From NCBI RefSeq assembly GCF_900142845.1, contig NZ_FSRU01000002.1, forward strand, positions 434,001 through 498,000: a stretch of DNA of 64,000 nucleotides, in the 5' to 3' direction. The notes under the pieces were generated by a model that was given only the letters and a program-made list of their open reading frames with translations, ran no database searches and was not told where the DNA came from. A program made the position numbers and the translations under genes. This stretch comes from Paraburkholderia phenazinium (GTDB lineage Bacteria > Pseudomonadota > Gammaproteobacteria > Burkholderiales > Burkholderiaceae). Of the stretch, positions 53,793 through 62,676 are shown piece after piece (positions within the stretch are counted from its first letter, which is position 1; every line of letters starts with the position of its first letter).

Positions 53793-54770
53793 ATGAACGA
53801 CACCGCCGTGATTCACTGGGGCATCGTCGGCACCGGCCGCATTGCCCGCCGCTTCGCGCAAGGTCTGGCGCACGTGCCGGCCGCACAACTCACCGCGCTC
53901 TGGTCGCGCCGTCCCGAACCCGCCGCAGCCTTCGCCGAAGAATACGGCGGCAGCGTGTGCGCCGGCTTCGAAGCCCTGCTCGCCAGCGGCATCGACGCGC
54001 TCTACATCGCCACGCTGCAGGACAGCCACGTCGACTACGCGATCGCCGCGCTCGAAGCGGGCCTGCACGTTCTGTGCGAAAAGCCGGCCACCATCAACGC
54101 GGCGCAGCTCGAACGTGTGCTCGCGGCGGCCCGCCAGGCACAGCGGCTCTTCATGGAAGCGATGAAGCCGCCGTTCTATCCGCTCTACGAGGCGCTGCGC
54201 GCCCATCTCGCTGCCGACCCGATCGGCGAGATCGGTCTCGTGCGGGCCGGTTGTTCGGCGGCGAACGTGCCGCCCGACCATCCTTCGTTTTCCTTCGAGC
54301 ACGCCGGCGGGGCGTTGCTCGATATCGGCATCTACGAGATGTTTCTCGCCGTCGACTGGCTCGGCGCGCCGCTCGAAGTGCAGACGCTGGGGCGGCTCGG
54401 CGCGACCGGCGTCGATACCTTCGCGAGCCTCAATAGCCAGCACGAGCGCGGTATCGCGCAACTGTTCTGCGGACTCGATCTGTACGGCAAGGGCGACGCG
54501 CTGCTGCTCGCGCCCGGCGGCCACGTGACGATTCACGAGAACTGGTGGAACCCGGCGCGCGCGACGATCCGTTATGGCGACGGCCGCGTCGTCGAACTGG
54601 ATGTGCCGTTCGAAGGCGGCGGGCTCAACTACGAGACCGCGCATTTCTGCGAGCTGATCCGCGCGGGGCAACTGGAGAGTCCGGTGATGCCGCACGCCAA
54701 ATCCTTGCAGATGATCGCGATGGCCGATGCGGCGCGCGCCGCGCTTGGGCTGCGGTTCGCGGGCGAGTGA
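53793..54770 (+). CDS. Gfo/Idh/MocA family NAD(P)-dependent oxidoreductase
   Basis: This 325-residue oxidoreductase starts at MNDTAVIHWGIVGTGRIARR. The N-terminal Rossmann fold carries GIVGTGRIARRFAQG, followed by YIATLQDSHVDYAIAALEAG and the family motif LCEKPATIN with the catalytic lysine. The C-terminal alpha/beta domain contains SFEHAGGALLDIGIYEM. Such enzymes oxidise or epimerise sugars or reduce keto-sugars. Here it could supply a modified sugar for EPS, although trans-dihydrobenzenediol-dehydrogenase-like roles are also possible. Confidence 0.88.
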   Translation: MNDTAVIHWGIVGTGRIARRFAQGLAHVPAAQLTALWSRRPEPAAAFAEEYGGSVCAGFEALLASGIDALYIATLQDSHVDYAIAALEAGLHVLCEKPATINAAQLERVLAAARQAQRLFMEAMKPPFYPLYEALRAHLAADPIGEIGLVRAGCSAANVPPDHPSFSFEHAGGALLDIGIYEMFLAVDWLGAPLEVQTLGRLGATGVDTFASLNSQHERGIAQLFCGLDLYGKGDALLLAPGGHVTIHENWWNPARATIRYGDGRVVELDVPFEGGGLNYETAHFCELIRAGQLESPVMPHAKSLQMIAMADAARAALGLRFAGE

Positions 54771-54820
54771 GGGGCAATGAGGGGTAGTGGGGACAGTGAG
54801 GGGCAATGAGGGGCAGTGGG
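54767..54820 (+). repeat. Direct repeat, two 25-base copies, 29-base period
   Basis: GTGAGGGGCAATGAGGGG followed by YAGTGGG occurs at 54767-54791 and again at 54796-54820, differing at one base. The first copy includes the stop codon of the oxidoreductase gene. The repeats contain smaller GGGGCAATGA units and look like replication slippage. Confidence 0.75.
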
Positions 54821-54985
54821 TGACGCCGCGGCGGCGCGAGCGTGCGGGTGCGTGGGCATGCGCGTCCCTATGTCGTCACGTTGACTGCAAGCCGCGGTGG
54901 TACGATTTGCGTCGGCGCGTTTGCGTCGGCGCGGCGCAGAGGTGCCGCCAAAGCTTTCGATTACCTTCCGCAGGAGCTGTCCTCG

Positions 54986-55684
54986 ATGCGCATGCTTGGA
55001 AAACTGTGGCGCGACAACAAAAGTCTCGTCGCCTTTCTCGTTCTGATGGTGCTGTTCCGCAGCGCGATCGCCGACTGGAACGTGGTGCCGAGCGGCTCGA
55101 TGCTGCCCACCATTCGCGAAGGCGACCGCATTTTCGTCGACAAGATGGCCTACGATCTGCGCGTGCCGCTCACGCATATCGCCATCGCGCATTTGCACGA
55201 TCCGCAGCGCGGCGACATCGTGACGATCGAGTCGTCGGCCGCGCATGAACTGCTCGTCAAGCGGCTGATCGGCCTGCCCGGCGACAGCGTGGCGATGCGC
55301 GACAACGTGCTGTATGTGAACGGCGTGCGCGCCGCTTATCAACCGCTGAAGTTCGGGCCGCTGCCGGGCGATGCGACGTCGCCGGCCGACTATCTGACTG
55401 AGCGTTTCGACGGCGTGGTGCATACGGTGCGGCTCTCGCCCGAGTCGCCGAGCCCGCGCAATTCGTTTGGGCCGGTGATCGTGCCGCCGGGCCAATACCT
55501 GATGCTCGGAGACAATCGCGACAACAGCGCGGACTCGCGCTACTTCGGCTTTTTCCCGCGAGGGGAATTGATGGGCCGCACGCGCCGCGTGGCGTTTTCG
55601 CTTGACCCCGATCATTACTATGAGCCGCGCTTTAGCCGCTTCGGTGCGCGGCTCGATACGCCGCCGCCGCTCGCTGCGCGTTGA
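54986..55684 (+). CDS. lepB: Signal peptidase I
   Basis: This 232-residue inner-membrane peptidase starts at MRMLGKLWRDNK, with AGGAG 10 bases upstream. One membrane helix (residues about 13-29) precedes the catalytic box VVPSGSMLPTIREGD with S38. The general-base lysine is in LLVKRLIGLPGDSV, and the C-terminal box is MLGDNRDNSADSRYFGFFPR. It is shorter than the principal LepB of proteobacteria, with a single transmembrane anchor. The principal copy is normally found beside lepA, which is absent here, so this may be an additional paralogue. No EPS-specific partner is evident. Confidence 0.92.
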   Translation: MRMLGKLWRDNKSLVAFLVLMVLFRSAIADWNVVPSGSMLPTIREGDRIFVDKMAYDLRVPLTHIAIAHLHDPQRGDIVTIESSAAHELLVKRLIGLPGDSVAMRDNVLYVNGVRAAYQPLKFGPLPGDATSPADYLTERFDGVVHTVRLSPESPSPRNSFGPVIVPPGQYLMLGDNRDNSADSRYFGFFPRGELMGRTRRVAFSLDPDHYYEPRFSRFGARLDTPPPLAAR

Positions 55685-55786
55685 GCGTCTGAGCGGGGCA
55701 GCCACGGTCAACTTGACGCCGGGTGATACCGGCGGCTGCGCGGCCCGAGCAGCTAGCTTAAGCCCCGCGCAAGCGCCCCTGCCGAT

Positions 55787-56446
55787 TCAATGCCGTGTGG
55801 GCAGCGCGAGACGCTGCTCATACCAGTGCTGCACCCATTCCAGCACCTGGCAGAGCACCCAATAGATCGCGGCCGCCGCGAGGTACAGCGGCAACGGCTG
55901 ATAGGTCGACGCGATCACTTCCTGCGCGCTTCTCAGCAACTCGGTCACGGTGATCACCGAGACCAGTGAGGTGTCCTTGATCAGGCTGATCAGACTGTTC
56001 GACAGGCTCGGCACGGCAATGCGCAGCGCCTGCGGCGCAATCACATAGCGCAGGGTCTGGCGCCGCGACAGGCCGAGGCTATACGACGCCAGCCACTGGC
56101 CGCTCGGAATGCCGAGGATCGCGCCGCGCATGCTCTCGGACAGATACGCGGCCACATTGGCCGATAGCGCGATCACGCCCGCCGGCGTCGGATCGAGCGA
56201 GACGCCGAGGCTCGGCAGGCCGTAGTAGATCACGAAGATCTGCACCAGCAGCGGCGTGCCGCGCATCAGGCTCACATAGATCCGCGCGATCCAGTTCAAT
56301 CCCCGGTTGTGGCTGATCCCCATCACGGCGAGCACGCTGGCGGCCAGCAACCCGAAGATCATCGACAGAACCGCGAACTTGACCGTCAGGACGGCGCCCT
56401 GAGCGAGCACCGGGAGCGATTGGACGAGCAGGGAAGTGGTGGACAT
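55787..56446 (-). CDS. Amino-acid ABC transporter permease (cystine-type)
   Basis: This 219-residue permease of the His/Glu/Gln family begins LPVLAQGAVLTVKFAVLSMI and carries RGTPLLVQIFVIYYGLPSLG and the EAA-loop segment LGLSRRQTLRYVIAPQALRI that contacts the ATPase. Five membrane segments are predicted. With the binding protein at 56620 it should import cystine or a related amino acid. The matching ATPase gene is not in this window. A strong terminator lies between the two genes. Confidence 0.9.
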   Translation of the reverse strand: MSTTSLLVQSLPVLAQGAVLTVKFAVLSMIFGLLAASVLAVMGISHNRGLNWIARIYVSLMRGTPLLVQIFVIYYGLPSLGVSLDPTPAGVIALSANVAAYLSESMRGAILGIPSGQWLASYSLGLSRRQTLRYVIAPQALRIAVPSLSNSLISLIKDTSLVSVITVTELLRSAQEVIASTYQPLPLYLAAAAIYWVLCQVLEWVQHWYEQRLALPTRH

Positions 56447-56552
56447 GGGCGGTGAGTGTTGTGTGCAACAAAGCGCACATCATAAACGGGTGATGGGGCG
56501 CAGACGTATACGCGCGCTCACCAGGGCAGGGCGCATGGGCGTTGCTGCAAAG

Positions 56553-56582
56553 AAAAAGGCGGCATCGCCAGGATGCCGCCTT
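56553..56582 (-). terminator. Intrinsic terminator between binding-protein and permease genes
   Basis: On the minus strand, AAGGCGGCAT (complement of 56573-56582) pairs with ATGCCGCCTT (complement of 56556-56565) across a 7-base loop, followed by TTTTTCTTTG. It stands 38 bases after the binding-protein stop and 107 bases before the permease start. Partial termination here would give more binding protein than permease, a usual ratio in ABC importers. Confidence 0.8.
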
Positions 56583-56619
56583 GTGTCCCGCGTGGGGTTT
56601 TCTACCGGCGCAGTCAGCT

Positions 56620-57417
56620 TCAGTTCGTGACGGGCTTGGTCACGTCGATGCCGAACCACTTGTCGGAGATCTTCGCGAAGGTGCCGTCCGCTTCGAGCTG
56701 GGTCATTGCCTCGTCGATCGCCTTGGCGAACTTCGGATTACCCTTCTTGAACGGAATGCCCGACGGCGTGCCCGCGCCGACCATCGCACCCGTGCGCAGC
56801 GGCAGCGGCGAGGTCTTCAGCAGGTAGGCGAGCATCAGGCGGTCATTCAGCGCGGCGTCGAGACGGCCGGCGGCCAGATCGGCCAGATACTCGGGCGCGC
56901 CCGGATAGGTCTTCACATCGATGCCCGGCACCGACTTCGCCATGTCCATGTAGTTCGTGCCCAGACCGACGCCGAGCTTCTTGCCCTTCAGATCGTCCAG
57001 CGACTTGAACTGGCGCGTGTCGTCCTTACGCTGGATCAGCTGCGCAGCCGAAAACGTGTAGCCGGGCGAGAAATCGAGCACCTGCTTGCGGGCGTCGGTG
57101 ATGCCGACCTGGTTGACGATCACATCGAACTTGCCGGCCTGCAGGCCGGCGATGATGCCGCTCCATTCCGTCGTCACAAACTCGGGCTTCACGCCGAGTT
57201 TCGCGGCGACGGCCTTGGCGATGTCCACGTCGAAACCGACCAGCTCACCCGACGGCGCCTTCGAATCGAACGGCGGGAACGTGCCTTCGAGGCCGATGCG
57301 CAGCGTGCCGCGTTGCTTGACCTGGTCGAGCAGGTCGTCCGCGTGGGCCGTCGCGGCGGTGAACGAGGCGCCAATCAGGCCGGCCACCAGAATGTTTTTC
57401 AGCAAGCCAAACTTCAT
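56620..57417 (-). CDS. Periplasmic amino-acid-binding protein (cystine-type)
   Basis: This 265-residue solute-binding protein carries a Sec signal peptide (KNILVAGLIGASFTAATAHA, cleavage after AHA). The family 3 binding fold shows RGTLRIGLEGTFPPFDSKAP, GFDVDIAKAVAAKLG, FDVIVNQVGITDARKQVLDF and LKGKKLGVGLGTNYMDMAKS, the arrangement of cystine-binding proteins FliY/TcyJ. Upstream (57470-57530) lies an AT-rich stretch including TTTATGTCTATATAACC that may be a promoter or a CysB-type site; this is not established. Confidence 0.92.
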   Translation of the reverse strand: MKFGLLKNILVAGLIGASFTAATAHADDLLDQVKQRGTLRIGLEGTFPPFDSKAPSGELVGFDVDIAKAVAAKLGVKPEFVTTEWSGIIAGLQAGKFDVIVNQVGITDARKQVLDFSPGYTFSAAQLIQRKDDTRQFKSLDDLKGKKLGVGLGTNYMDMAKSVPGIDVKTYPGAPEYLADLAAGRLDAALNDRLMLAYLLKTSPLPLRTGAMVGAGTPSGIPFKKGNPKFAKAIDEAMTQLEADGTFAKISDKWFGIDVTKPVTN

Positions 57418-57593
57418 CGTGTTCCCTTATTCATGCTTGTTGCCCAGGAGGGCGGTTTGAACAGCGGAAAGGATAACAAAGCAGACTATCGGCACTTAAA
57501 TACTGTTTGTTTATGTCTATATAACCTGGTCGGACCCTTGGCCTGTTGGTGCTTCAGCCCGCGCTTCAGCCCGCGCGCCGGCAGTGTCTCAGT

Positions 57594-58616
57594 TTAAGCC
57601 AGCGCCTGTGCGCATTCTGCCACCAGCGCGGGGCCGCGGTAGATAAAGCCCGTGTAGAGCTGCACCAGCGCCGCGCCGGCTGCGAGCTTGGTGCGTGCGT
57701 CCGCGCCCGAGAAGATACCGCCGACGCCGATGATCGGCACCGTCTCGCCGACCTCGGCGCGCAGCTTGCGGATCACTTCATTGGACGCGTCGAACACCGG
57801 CTTGCCCGACAGGCCACCGGCTTCGTCAGCGTGCGGCAGGCCCGTCACCGCGGTGCGCGAGAGTGTCGTATTGGTGGCGATCACGCCTTCGAAGCGGTGC
57901 CGCAGCAGCGTGTCGGCGATCGACTTGATCTGCTCGTCGTCGAGGTCCGGGGCGATCTTCAGCGCGAGCGGCACCAGCTTGCCGTGCAGGTCGGCGAGGC
58001 GCTGCTGCTTGTCCTTCAAGGCGGCGAGCAGGGAATCGAGTTCGCCCGCGCCCTGCAACTGGCGCAGGTTCTTCGTGTTCGGCGAGGAGATGTTGACCGT
58101 CACGTAGCTCGCAAACGGATACACGCGTTCGAGGCAGTACAGGTAGTCTTCGGCGGCGCGCTCGATCGGCGTGTCGGCGTTCTTGCCGATGTTCAGGCCC
58201 AGCGTGCCGCGATAGCGCGCGGCCTGCACGTTCTTCACGAACTGGTCGACCCCGGCGTTGTTGAAGCCCATCCGGTTGATCACGCCACCTGCCTCCGGCA
58301 GCCGGAACATGCGCGGCCGCGGATTGCCCGCCTGCGGGCGCGGCGTGACGGTCCCCACTTCGATAAAGCCGAAGCCGAGGGCCGCCAGCCCGTCGATGCA
58401 CGCGCCGTCCTTGTCCAGCCCGGCGGCGAGGCCCACCGGGTTACGGAAGGTGAGCCCCATCACGGTGCGTGGCGCCTCGGGCACGCGCGGCGCGAGCGTG
58501 CCGGCGATGCCGGTGCGGCCGGCTGCGCCGAGCAGGCGCAAGGTCAGATGGTGAGCATCTTCCGCGTCCATGCGAAAGAGTTGGGCGCGTACGAGCGGAT
58601 AGAAGGAACTGAACAC
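57594..58616 (-). CDS. pyrD: Dihydroorotate dehydrogenase (quinone), class 2
   Basis: This 340-residue membrane-associated flavoenzyme oxidises dihydroorotate to orotate in pyrimidine synthesis, using ubiquinone. The class 2 N-terminal amphipathic extension is [20 protein letters not shown]. Core motifs are [50 protein letters not shown] (catalytic Ser), TNTTLSR and [11 protein letters not shown]. Length and order are normal. It is followed in the same direction by bpt and aat genes read from further right. Confidence 0.97.
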   Translation of the reverse strand: MFSSFYPLVRAQLFRMDAEDAHHLTLRLLGAAGRTGIAGTLAPRVPEAPRTVMGLTFRNPVGLAAGLDKDGACIDGLAALGFGFIEVGTVTPRPQAGNPRPRMFRLPEAGGVINRMGFNNAGVDQFVKNVQAARYRGTLGLNIGKNADTPIERAAEDYLYCLERVYPFASYVTVNISSPNTKNLRQLQGAGELDSLLAALKDKQQRLADLHGKLVPLALKIAPDLDDEQIKSIADTLLRHRFEGVIATNTTLSRTAVTGLPHADEAGGLSGKPVFDASNEVIRKLRAEVGETVPIIGVGGIFSGADARTKLAAGAALVQLYTGFIYRGPALVAECAQALA

Positions 58617-58745
58617 AGGGCGGAGCCGGGCGGCTAAAAATGGGAACCCGCCATTTTACCGGCTTTGACGGGGCGGCAGGGTGCGTAGGACGCGATGGGG
58701 GCGATCGCGGACGCTGGTGCTTGCCTCAGCGCCGCGCCGCCGGCG

Positions 58746-59567
58746 TCACAGCCGTATCGGGCCGCGCCGGCCCTGGATGGCGGCGTCGACCGGCGCCAGC
58801 TCGAGGCTATGCGGATCGAGCGTTTTCCAGGCGCCGTCGACGAGGCCTTCGAGCGGCCGGAAATTGGCCTTGTACGCCATCTTCTGGCTCTCGCGGATCC
58901 AGTAGCCCAGATACACATAGGGCAGGCGCAGGCTGCGCGCCTGCTCGATCTGCCAGTAGATGTTGTAGGTGCCGAAACTGCTGTGCGGCAGCTCCGGCTC
59001 GAAGAAGGTATAGACCGAGGACAACCCGTCGCCGAGGATGTCGATCATGCTGATCATGCGCAGGATGCCTGGCGCATCGGGATATCCGGCCAGCGGCTCG
59101 CGGAATTCGACGAGCCGCGAGTTGATCCGGCTTTGCAGCAGGAACTGCTCGTACTGGTCGCGGCTGTCGCGGTCCATGCCGCCGCCCGCGTGCCGCGCCG
59201 ACTGATAGCGCATGTAAAGCGCATAGTGTTCTTCGTCGTAATGCAGCGGGGCGACCGTGGCGATGAGGCCGCCATGTTTTTTCCACACTTTGCGCTGCGT
59301 GCGGTTCGGCTCGAACCGGTCCACCGGCACGCGCACCGGCACGCACGCGCGGCAGCCGTCGCAATAGGGGCGGTAGGTGAACACGCCCGAGCGCCGGAAG
59401 CCCGCCTTGACAAGGTCGGTGTAAACATCGGAGTTGATCAGATGGCTGGGCGTGGCGACCTGCGAGCGTGCCACGCGCCCCTCCAGATAGCTGCAGGGGT
59501 ACGGCGCCGTTGCATAGAATTGCAGCGCGGAAAGGGGTGAAAGCGGCAGCTCGTTGGGGTGCGTCAC
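58746..59567 (-). CDS. bpt: Leucyl-tRNA:protein transferase Bpt (aspartate/glutamate leucyltransferase)
   Basis: This 273-residue enzyme joins leucine to N-terminal aspartate or glutamate of proteins, marking them for ClpAP through the N-end rule. It is related to eukaryotic Ate1. Features are [38 protein letters not shown] (Cys cluster) and [20 protein letters not shown] near the C-terminus. It pairs with Aat, the gene read just before it on the same strand, so both N-degron transferases come from one unit. Confidence 0.95.
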   Translation of the reverse strand: MTHPNELPLSPLSALQFYATAPYPCSYLEGRVARSQVATPSHLINSDVYTDLVKAGFRRSGVFTYRPYCDGCRACVPVRVPVDRFEPNRTQRKVWKKHGGLIATVAPLHYDEEHYALYMRYQSARHAGGGMDRDSRDQYEQFLLQSRINSRLVEFREPLAGYPDAPGILRMISMIDILGDGLSSVYTFFEPELPHSSFGTYNIYWQIEQARSLRLPYVYLGYWIRESQKMAYKANFRPLEGLVDGAWKTLDPHSLELAPVDAAIQGRRGPIRL

Positions 59568-59639
59568 GTTGGCAGCTCTCGAAGCGTCTCTGGTATTTCA
59601 CACCCGCCGCAGTCTCGGCAGCGGGCCCGGCTTGGCACG

Positions 59640-60377
59640 TTACGCCGCGGGCGCGACGACATCGAGCAGGACCGTCTTGTCGAAGCGCCAGGGGATGGGC
59701 GCGGCATCGACAGACGCGCGGACATGCGCGATGAACGCCTTGCGCGCTATCTCGCGACCGCCCAGCGACGCCAGATGCGACGTGTTCTGCTGGCAGTCTA
59801 TCATTTCTATTTTGTGACGTCGCAAGTGTCCGACGAGCGCGGAGAGCGCCATTTTCGACGCATCGGTCACCTCGGCGAACATCGATTCGCCGAAGAACAT
59901 CCGGCCGAACGACACGCCATACAGACCGCCTACGCGCTCGCCCTCGAACCAGGTTTCGATGCTGTGCGCTTCGCCCGCGCGATGCAGCGACGAATAGGCT
60001 TCCACCACATCGGCGGTGATCCAGGTGCCGCGCTGCCCGCGCCGTGGCGCCTGCGCGCAGGCGCGCATCACGGCGGCGAAGTCGTGGTCGACGCGGATTT
60101 CCCACGCATCGTCGCGCAGCACGCGCTTGAGCGTCTTGCGCAGCGAAGGCGAGACCTTGAATTCAGCCGGACGCAGGATCATGCGCGGATCGGGGCTCCA
60201 CCAGAGCACCGGCTGGCCGTCGGAGTACCAGGGGAAAATGCCGCGCCGGTAGGCGTCGATGAGGCGCGACGGCAGCAGGTCGGCGCTGGCGGCGAGCAGT
60301 CCCGGCGCGCCGCTCGACGCGCCGAGCGCGCGCTCGACGGCGGGGAACGGATCGTCGGGTCCGAGCCAGGGAACCAT
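59640..60377 (-). CDS. aat: Leucyl/phenylalanyl-tRNA:protein transferase
   Basis: This 245-residue enzyme starts at [16 protein letters not shown]; a longer frame to 60509 lies inside the Nudix gene and is rejected. It transfers leucine or phenylalanine to N-terminal lysine or arginine. The family blocks are [51 protein letters not shown] and [20 protein letters not shown]. It lies 11 bases after the Nudix hydrolase gene and 72 bases before bpt. Confidence 0.96.
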   Translation of the reverse strand: MVPWLGPDDPFPAVERALGASSGAPGLLAASADLLPSRLIDAYRRGIFPWYSDGQPVLWWSPDPRMILRPAEFKVSPSLRKTLKRVLRDDAWEIRVDHDFAAVMRACAQAPRRGQRGTWITADVVEAYSSLHRAGEAHSIETWFEGERVGGLYGVSFGRMFFGESMFAEVTDASKMALSALVGHLRRHKIEMIDCQQNTSHLASLGGREIARKAFIAHVRASVDAAPIPWRFDKTVLLDVVAPAA

Positions 60378-60388
60378 GCGTGCGCCGC

Positions 60389-60934
60389 TCAGCCTTCGCG
60401 CAGCGAGCGGAAGATGTCGCCGGTATGCAGGCCGTAGCTGCCGGATTGGCGGTCGGCAAAGAAGAAGCGCAGCGTCTGGCCGACGGTCGGAAAGGCGATG
60501 TCGTCCCACGGAATCTCGTGTTCCTCGAACAGCTTCACTTCGAGGCTTTCCTCACCGGCGTCGACGTCGAGATCGAGCAGCCGCGCGAGGTAGAACAGAT
60601 GCACCTGATGCACGTGCGGCACGTTGAGCAGCGAGAACAGGCTCTGCACCTCGACGCGCGCACCGGCTTCCTCGAGGGTTTCGCGGGAGGCGCCTTCGGA
60701 GGTGGTCTCGCCCATTTCCATGAAGCCGGCGGGCAAGGTCCAGTAGCCGTAGCGCGGTTCGATGGCGCGACGGCACAGCAGCACCTTGTCGTCCCACACC
60801 GGGATGGTGCCCACCACGTTGCGCGGATTCTGATAGTGCACGGTACCGCAACTGGCGCAGATGAAGCGCTCGCGATTGTCGCCCGGCGGAATGCTCAGGC
60901 TGACCGGGTGACCGCAGACAGAACAGAATTTCAT
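60389..60934 (-). CDS. Nudix hydrolase with zinc ribbon
   Basis: This 181-residue protein has an N-terminal zinc ribbon ([11 protein letters not shown] and [18 protein letters not shown], two CxxC pairs) and a Nudix box [20 protein letters not shown] followed by AGA, which fits GX5EX7REUXEEXGU. This layout resembles the NADH pyrophosphatase group, though it is shorter than NudC and lacks its SQPWPFPxS motif, so the substrate is uncertain. It probably hydrolyses a nucleoside diphosphate derivative. It is the first gene of the Nudix-aat-bpt run. Confidence 0.92.
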   Translation of the reverse strand: MKFCSVCGHPVSLSIPPGDNRERFICASCGTVHYQNPRNVVGTIPVWDDKVLLCRRAIEPRYGYWTLPAGFMEMGETTSEGASRETLEEAGARVEVQSLFSLLNVPHVHQVHLFYLARLLDLDVDAGEESLEVKLFEEHEIPWDDIAFPTVGQTLRFFFADRQSGSYGLHTGDIFRSLREG

Positions 60935-60988
60935 AGGAAGGGGACGAAGAGTGGTAACAGGAGTTTATCACCAGGGCGAATTATCAAG

Positions 60989-61150
60989 ATGGCGGTGCCT
61001 GGCGAGGGCGCGAAATCGGAGCGGGAAGCCGCGCCGGCGGCCCTGGCCGGATGGCTAGTGTGGAAAAAATCGCTTAGCAAAGGGCTGGTGATTGCATTAG
61101 GATTGCTATTCAGTTTGGACGCCCTGACAAGGGCATTTTCAATGCGGTAG
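60989..61150 (+). CDS. Small membrane protein ORF, 53 residues
   Basis: This short reading frame encodes a protein whose C-terminal half is one hydrophobic helix (GLVIALGLLFSLDALTRAF) preceded by basic residues (WKKSLSK), the profile of a single-pass small membrane protein. Its stop codon TAG is immediately followed by the GGAGGAGGG ribosome site of the next small ORF, so the two are probably cotranslated. I recognise no family. Its own start has a weak ribosome site. Confidence 0.45.
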   Translation: MAVPGEGAKSEREAAPAALAGWLVWKKSLSKGLVIALGLLFSLDALTRAFSMR

Positions 61151-61159
61151 GAGGAGGGC

Positions 61160-61336
61160 ATGATGCGCAACAAACAACGCTCCGAGCGGGTTCGGTTTAT
61201 CGTCGCCTGCGGGGTCATGGGCGGGCTCGCGGTCAGCAAGTTCTTCGGCTGGATCGACCGGTCGGTTGACATGCAGACCATCGGCGTCGTGATCGGAGCA
61301 GGGGTGGGGTCGCTCAGAGTATTTACGCTCGTCTGA
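61160..61336 (+). CDS. Small membrane protein ORF, 58 residues
   Basis: A very strong Shine-Dalgarno sequence (GGAGGAGGG) lies directly before this ATGATG start. The product begins MMRNKQRSERVRFIVACGVM and has two short hydrophobic stretches (VRFIVACGVMGGLAV and TIGVVIGAGVGSLRVFTLV) separated by a charged turn (WIDRSVDMQ). It could be a hairpin of two short helices. No family is recognised. It sits in a compact run of three small ORFs (53, 58 and 113 codons). Confidence 0.6.
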   Translation: MMRNKQRSERVRFIVACGVMGGLAVSKFFGWIDRSVDMQTIGVVIGAGVGSLRVFTLV

Positions 61337-61338
61337 GC

Positions 61339-61680
61339 ATGTCGCTTCAGGTTGGCATGTCTTTATTCGGACTACAGATTGATGGAGGTTGGATTGATGA
61401 CTTTTCCTACGTGACGGCCGTTGCGTGGTCGTGGGCCCGCTATGTCAAACGCCGGCGTATGCCGGTGCGGCGTTCCGCGAGGCGGGTGCATCCCATGCGG
61501 GCGCTTTTCTGCTCGTCCACTGCTGCGGACTTTTTCAGCGGCCTCTGTCTTTTCCCGCTGTGCGCGCTGGCCGTATCGCTGTTTTCGGATCCGTTGCTGC
61601 ACGCACTGCTGTCGGGTAACCGTTTGCTTCTGAGTGCGGCCGGGGTCGTTGCGCTGTGTTCGGTGACAGAGAATTTTTAG
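61339..61680 (+). CDS. Small membrane protein ORF, 113 residues
   Basis: This frame begins 2 bases after the stop of the 58-codon ORF. The N-terminal half has basic residues (RYVKRRRMPVRRSARR), and the C-terminal half has two hydrophobic helices (FFSGLCLFPLCALAVSLF and LLLSAAGVVALCSVTENF). No family is recognised. The run of three abutting ORFs, all with membrane-like helices, supports a real small operon, but the gene could be spurious on its own evidence. Confidence 0.45.
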   Translation: MSLQVGMSLFGLQIDGGWIDDFSYVTAVAWSWARYVKRRRMPVRRSARRVHPMRALFCSSTAADFFSGLCLFPLCALAVSLFSDPLLHALLSGNRLLLSAAGVVALCSVTENF

Positions 61681-61715
61681 CGAGGCCGCGAACGAAACGC
61701 ACAAAGCGCACAAAC

Positions 61716-61742
61716 AAAAAAGGCCTGCCGGTTAGGCAAGCC
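61716..61742 (-). terminator. Intrinsic terminator of the tRNA-fMet transcript
   Basis: On the minus strand, GGCTTGCC pairs with GGCAGGCC across a 5-base loop (one G-T pair), followed by TTTTTTG. It lies about 54 bases beyond the tRNA 3' end. It also faces the end of the small plus-strand ORFs. Confidence 0.75.
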
Positions 61743-61795
61743 CTTGATGTTTTCGACGTTAGCTATTCGATGCGTACGCGATACGATTAGCTGCT

Positions 61796-61872
<77 letters not shown>

Positions 61873-61887
61873 TCCGTCGAAGAAAAG

Positions 61888-61916
61888 ATTATAGGACAAA
61901 CCGCATACCCGCGCAA
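61888..61916 (-). promoter_or_regulatory. Sigma-70 promoter of tRNA-fMet
   Basis: Minus strand: TTGCGC (complement of 61911-61916), a 17-base spacer, and a perfect TATAAT (complement of 61888-61893), ending 15 bases before the first base of the mature tRNA. Confidence 0.85.
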
Positions 61917-62174
61917 TACCTTTTTAAGAACAGACTTCAACATGGCGGTGAGCGCGCTGCTGATACGTATGCGCCGCGTTGTGTGCAGCCATGAGGGCGA
62001 AGGGTCTCGATGTCGTATTGCCACTGATGTTGTGCGGATCTCGAAGCGAGTCATCAGGACCGCTGCGCTAGAATCCGTTTTCCATCTGCGTCGCTACGCC
62101 GTGTCTATCCAACACCCGGCATTGATATCCGCCAGGTTGCGGCGACGCATCCCTCTCTCGTTCTTCTTCCGCCC
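61917..62174. other. Intergenic region upstream of UPF0303 gene
   Basis: This region between the tRNA promoter and the UPF0303 start shows no gene. TAGAAT at 62069-62074, a common Burkholderia -10 form, may serve the downstream gene, but no matching -35 hexamer is evident. Confidence 0.4.
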
Positions 62175-62672
62175 ATGGACATCGTTCAAGATCTGCAGTC
62201 GATTGCCGCTCAGGAAAACGCCCTGGTGTTCCCCCATTTCGATGCCGATCGCGCATGGCAACTCGGCGCGTATCTGCACGAGGTTGCGCAAGCGCGCGGA
62301 CTCGCGCTCGCCATCGACATCCGCACCTTCGGCCAGCCGCTGTTCTTCAGCCTCCTCGCGGGCGCGACGCCGGACAATGTCGACTGGGCGCGCCGCAAGG
62401 GCAACGTGGTGGCGCATTTCCGCCGCAGCTCATACGCGCTCGGTTTGCGCATGCAGCAGGCGGGCAGCACGCTCGCCGAAAAGCACGGCTTGCCGCTCGG
62501 CGAATACGCCTCGCATGGCGGCGCGTTTCCATTGACGGTGGCGGGCGCGGGTGTGATCGGTTCGGTGACGGTGTCCGGCCTGCCGCAGCGCGCCGATCAT
62601 GAGCTCGTCGTGGAGGCGCTGTGCGCGCACCTCGGTCAGGACTACAGCAAGCTCGCGCTTGCAAAGGCCTGA
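62175..62672 (+). CDS. UPF0303 / heme-degrading-domain family protein
   Basis: This 165-residue protein of the UPF0303 (GlcG/HbpS-like, DUF336) fold begins [20 protein letters not shown] and contains [40 protein letters not shown] and the glycine-rich [20 protein letters not shown]. Relatives bind heme or small ligands; no enzymatic function is established for this subgroup. It is a single domain with no signal peptide. It is followed 4 bases later by an SMR-family exporter, likely cotranscribed. Confidence 0.9.
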   Translation: MDIVQDLQSIAAQENALVFPHFDADRAWQLGAYLHEVAQARGLALAIDIRTFGQPLFFSLLAGATPDNVDWARRKGNVVAHFRRSSYALGLRMQQAGSTLAEKHGLPLGEYASHGGAFPLTVAGAGVIGSVTVSGLPQRADHELVVEALCAHLGQDYSKLALAKA

Positions 62673-62676
62673 ACTC

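Noticed and set aside
60931..61281. Minus-strand ORF of 116 codons over the small membrane ORFs
   Set aside because: It has no good ribosome site and no similarity, and it runs through the Nudix start region. The plus-strand ORFs have a strong Shine-Dalgarno sequence and coherent hydrophobic profiles.
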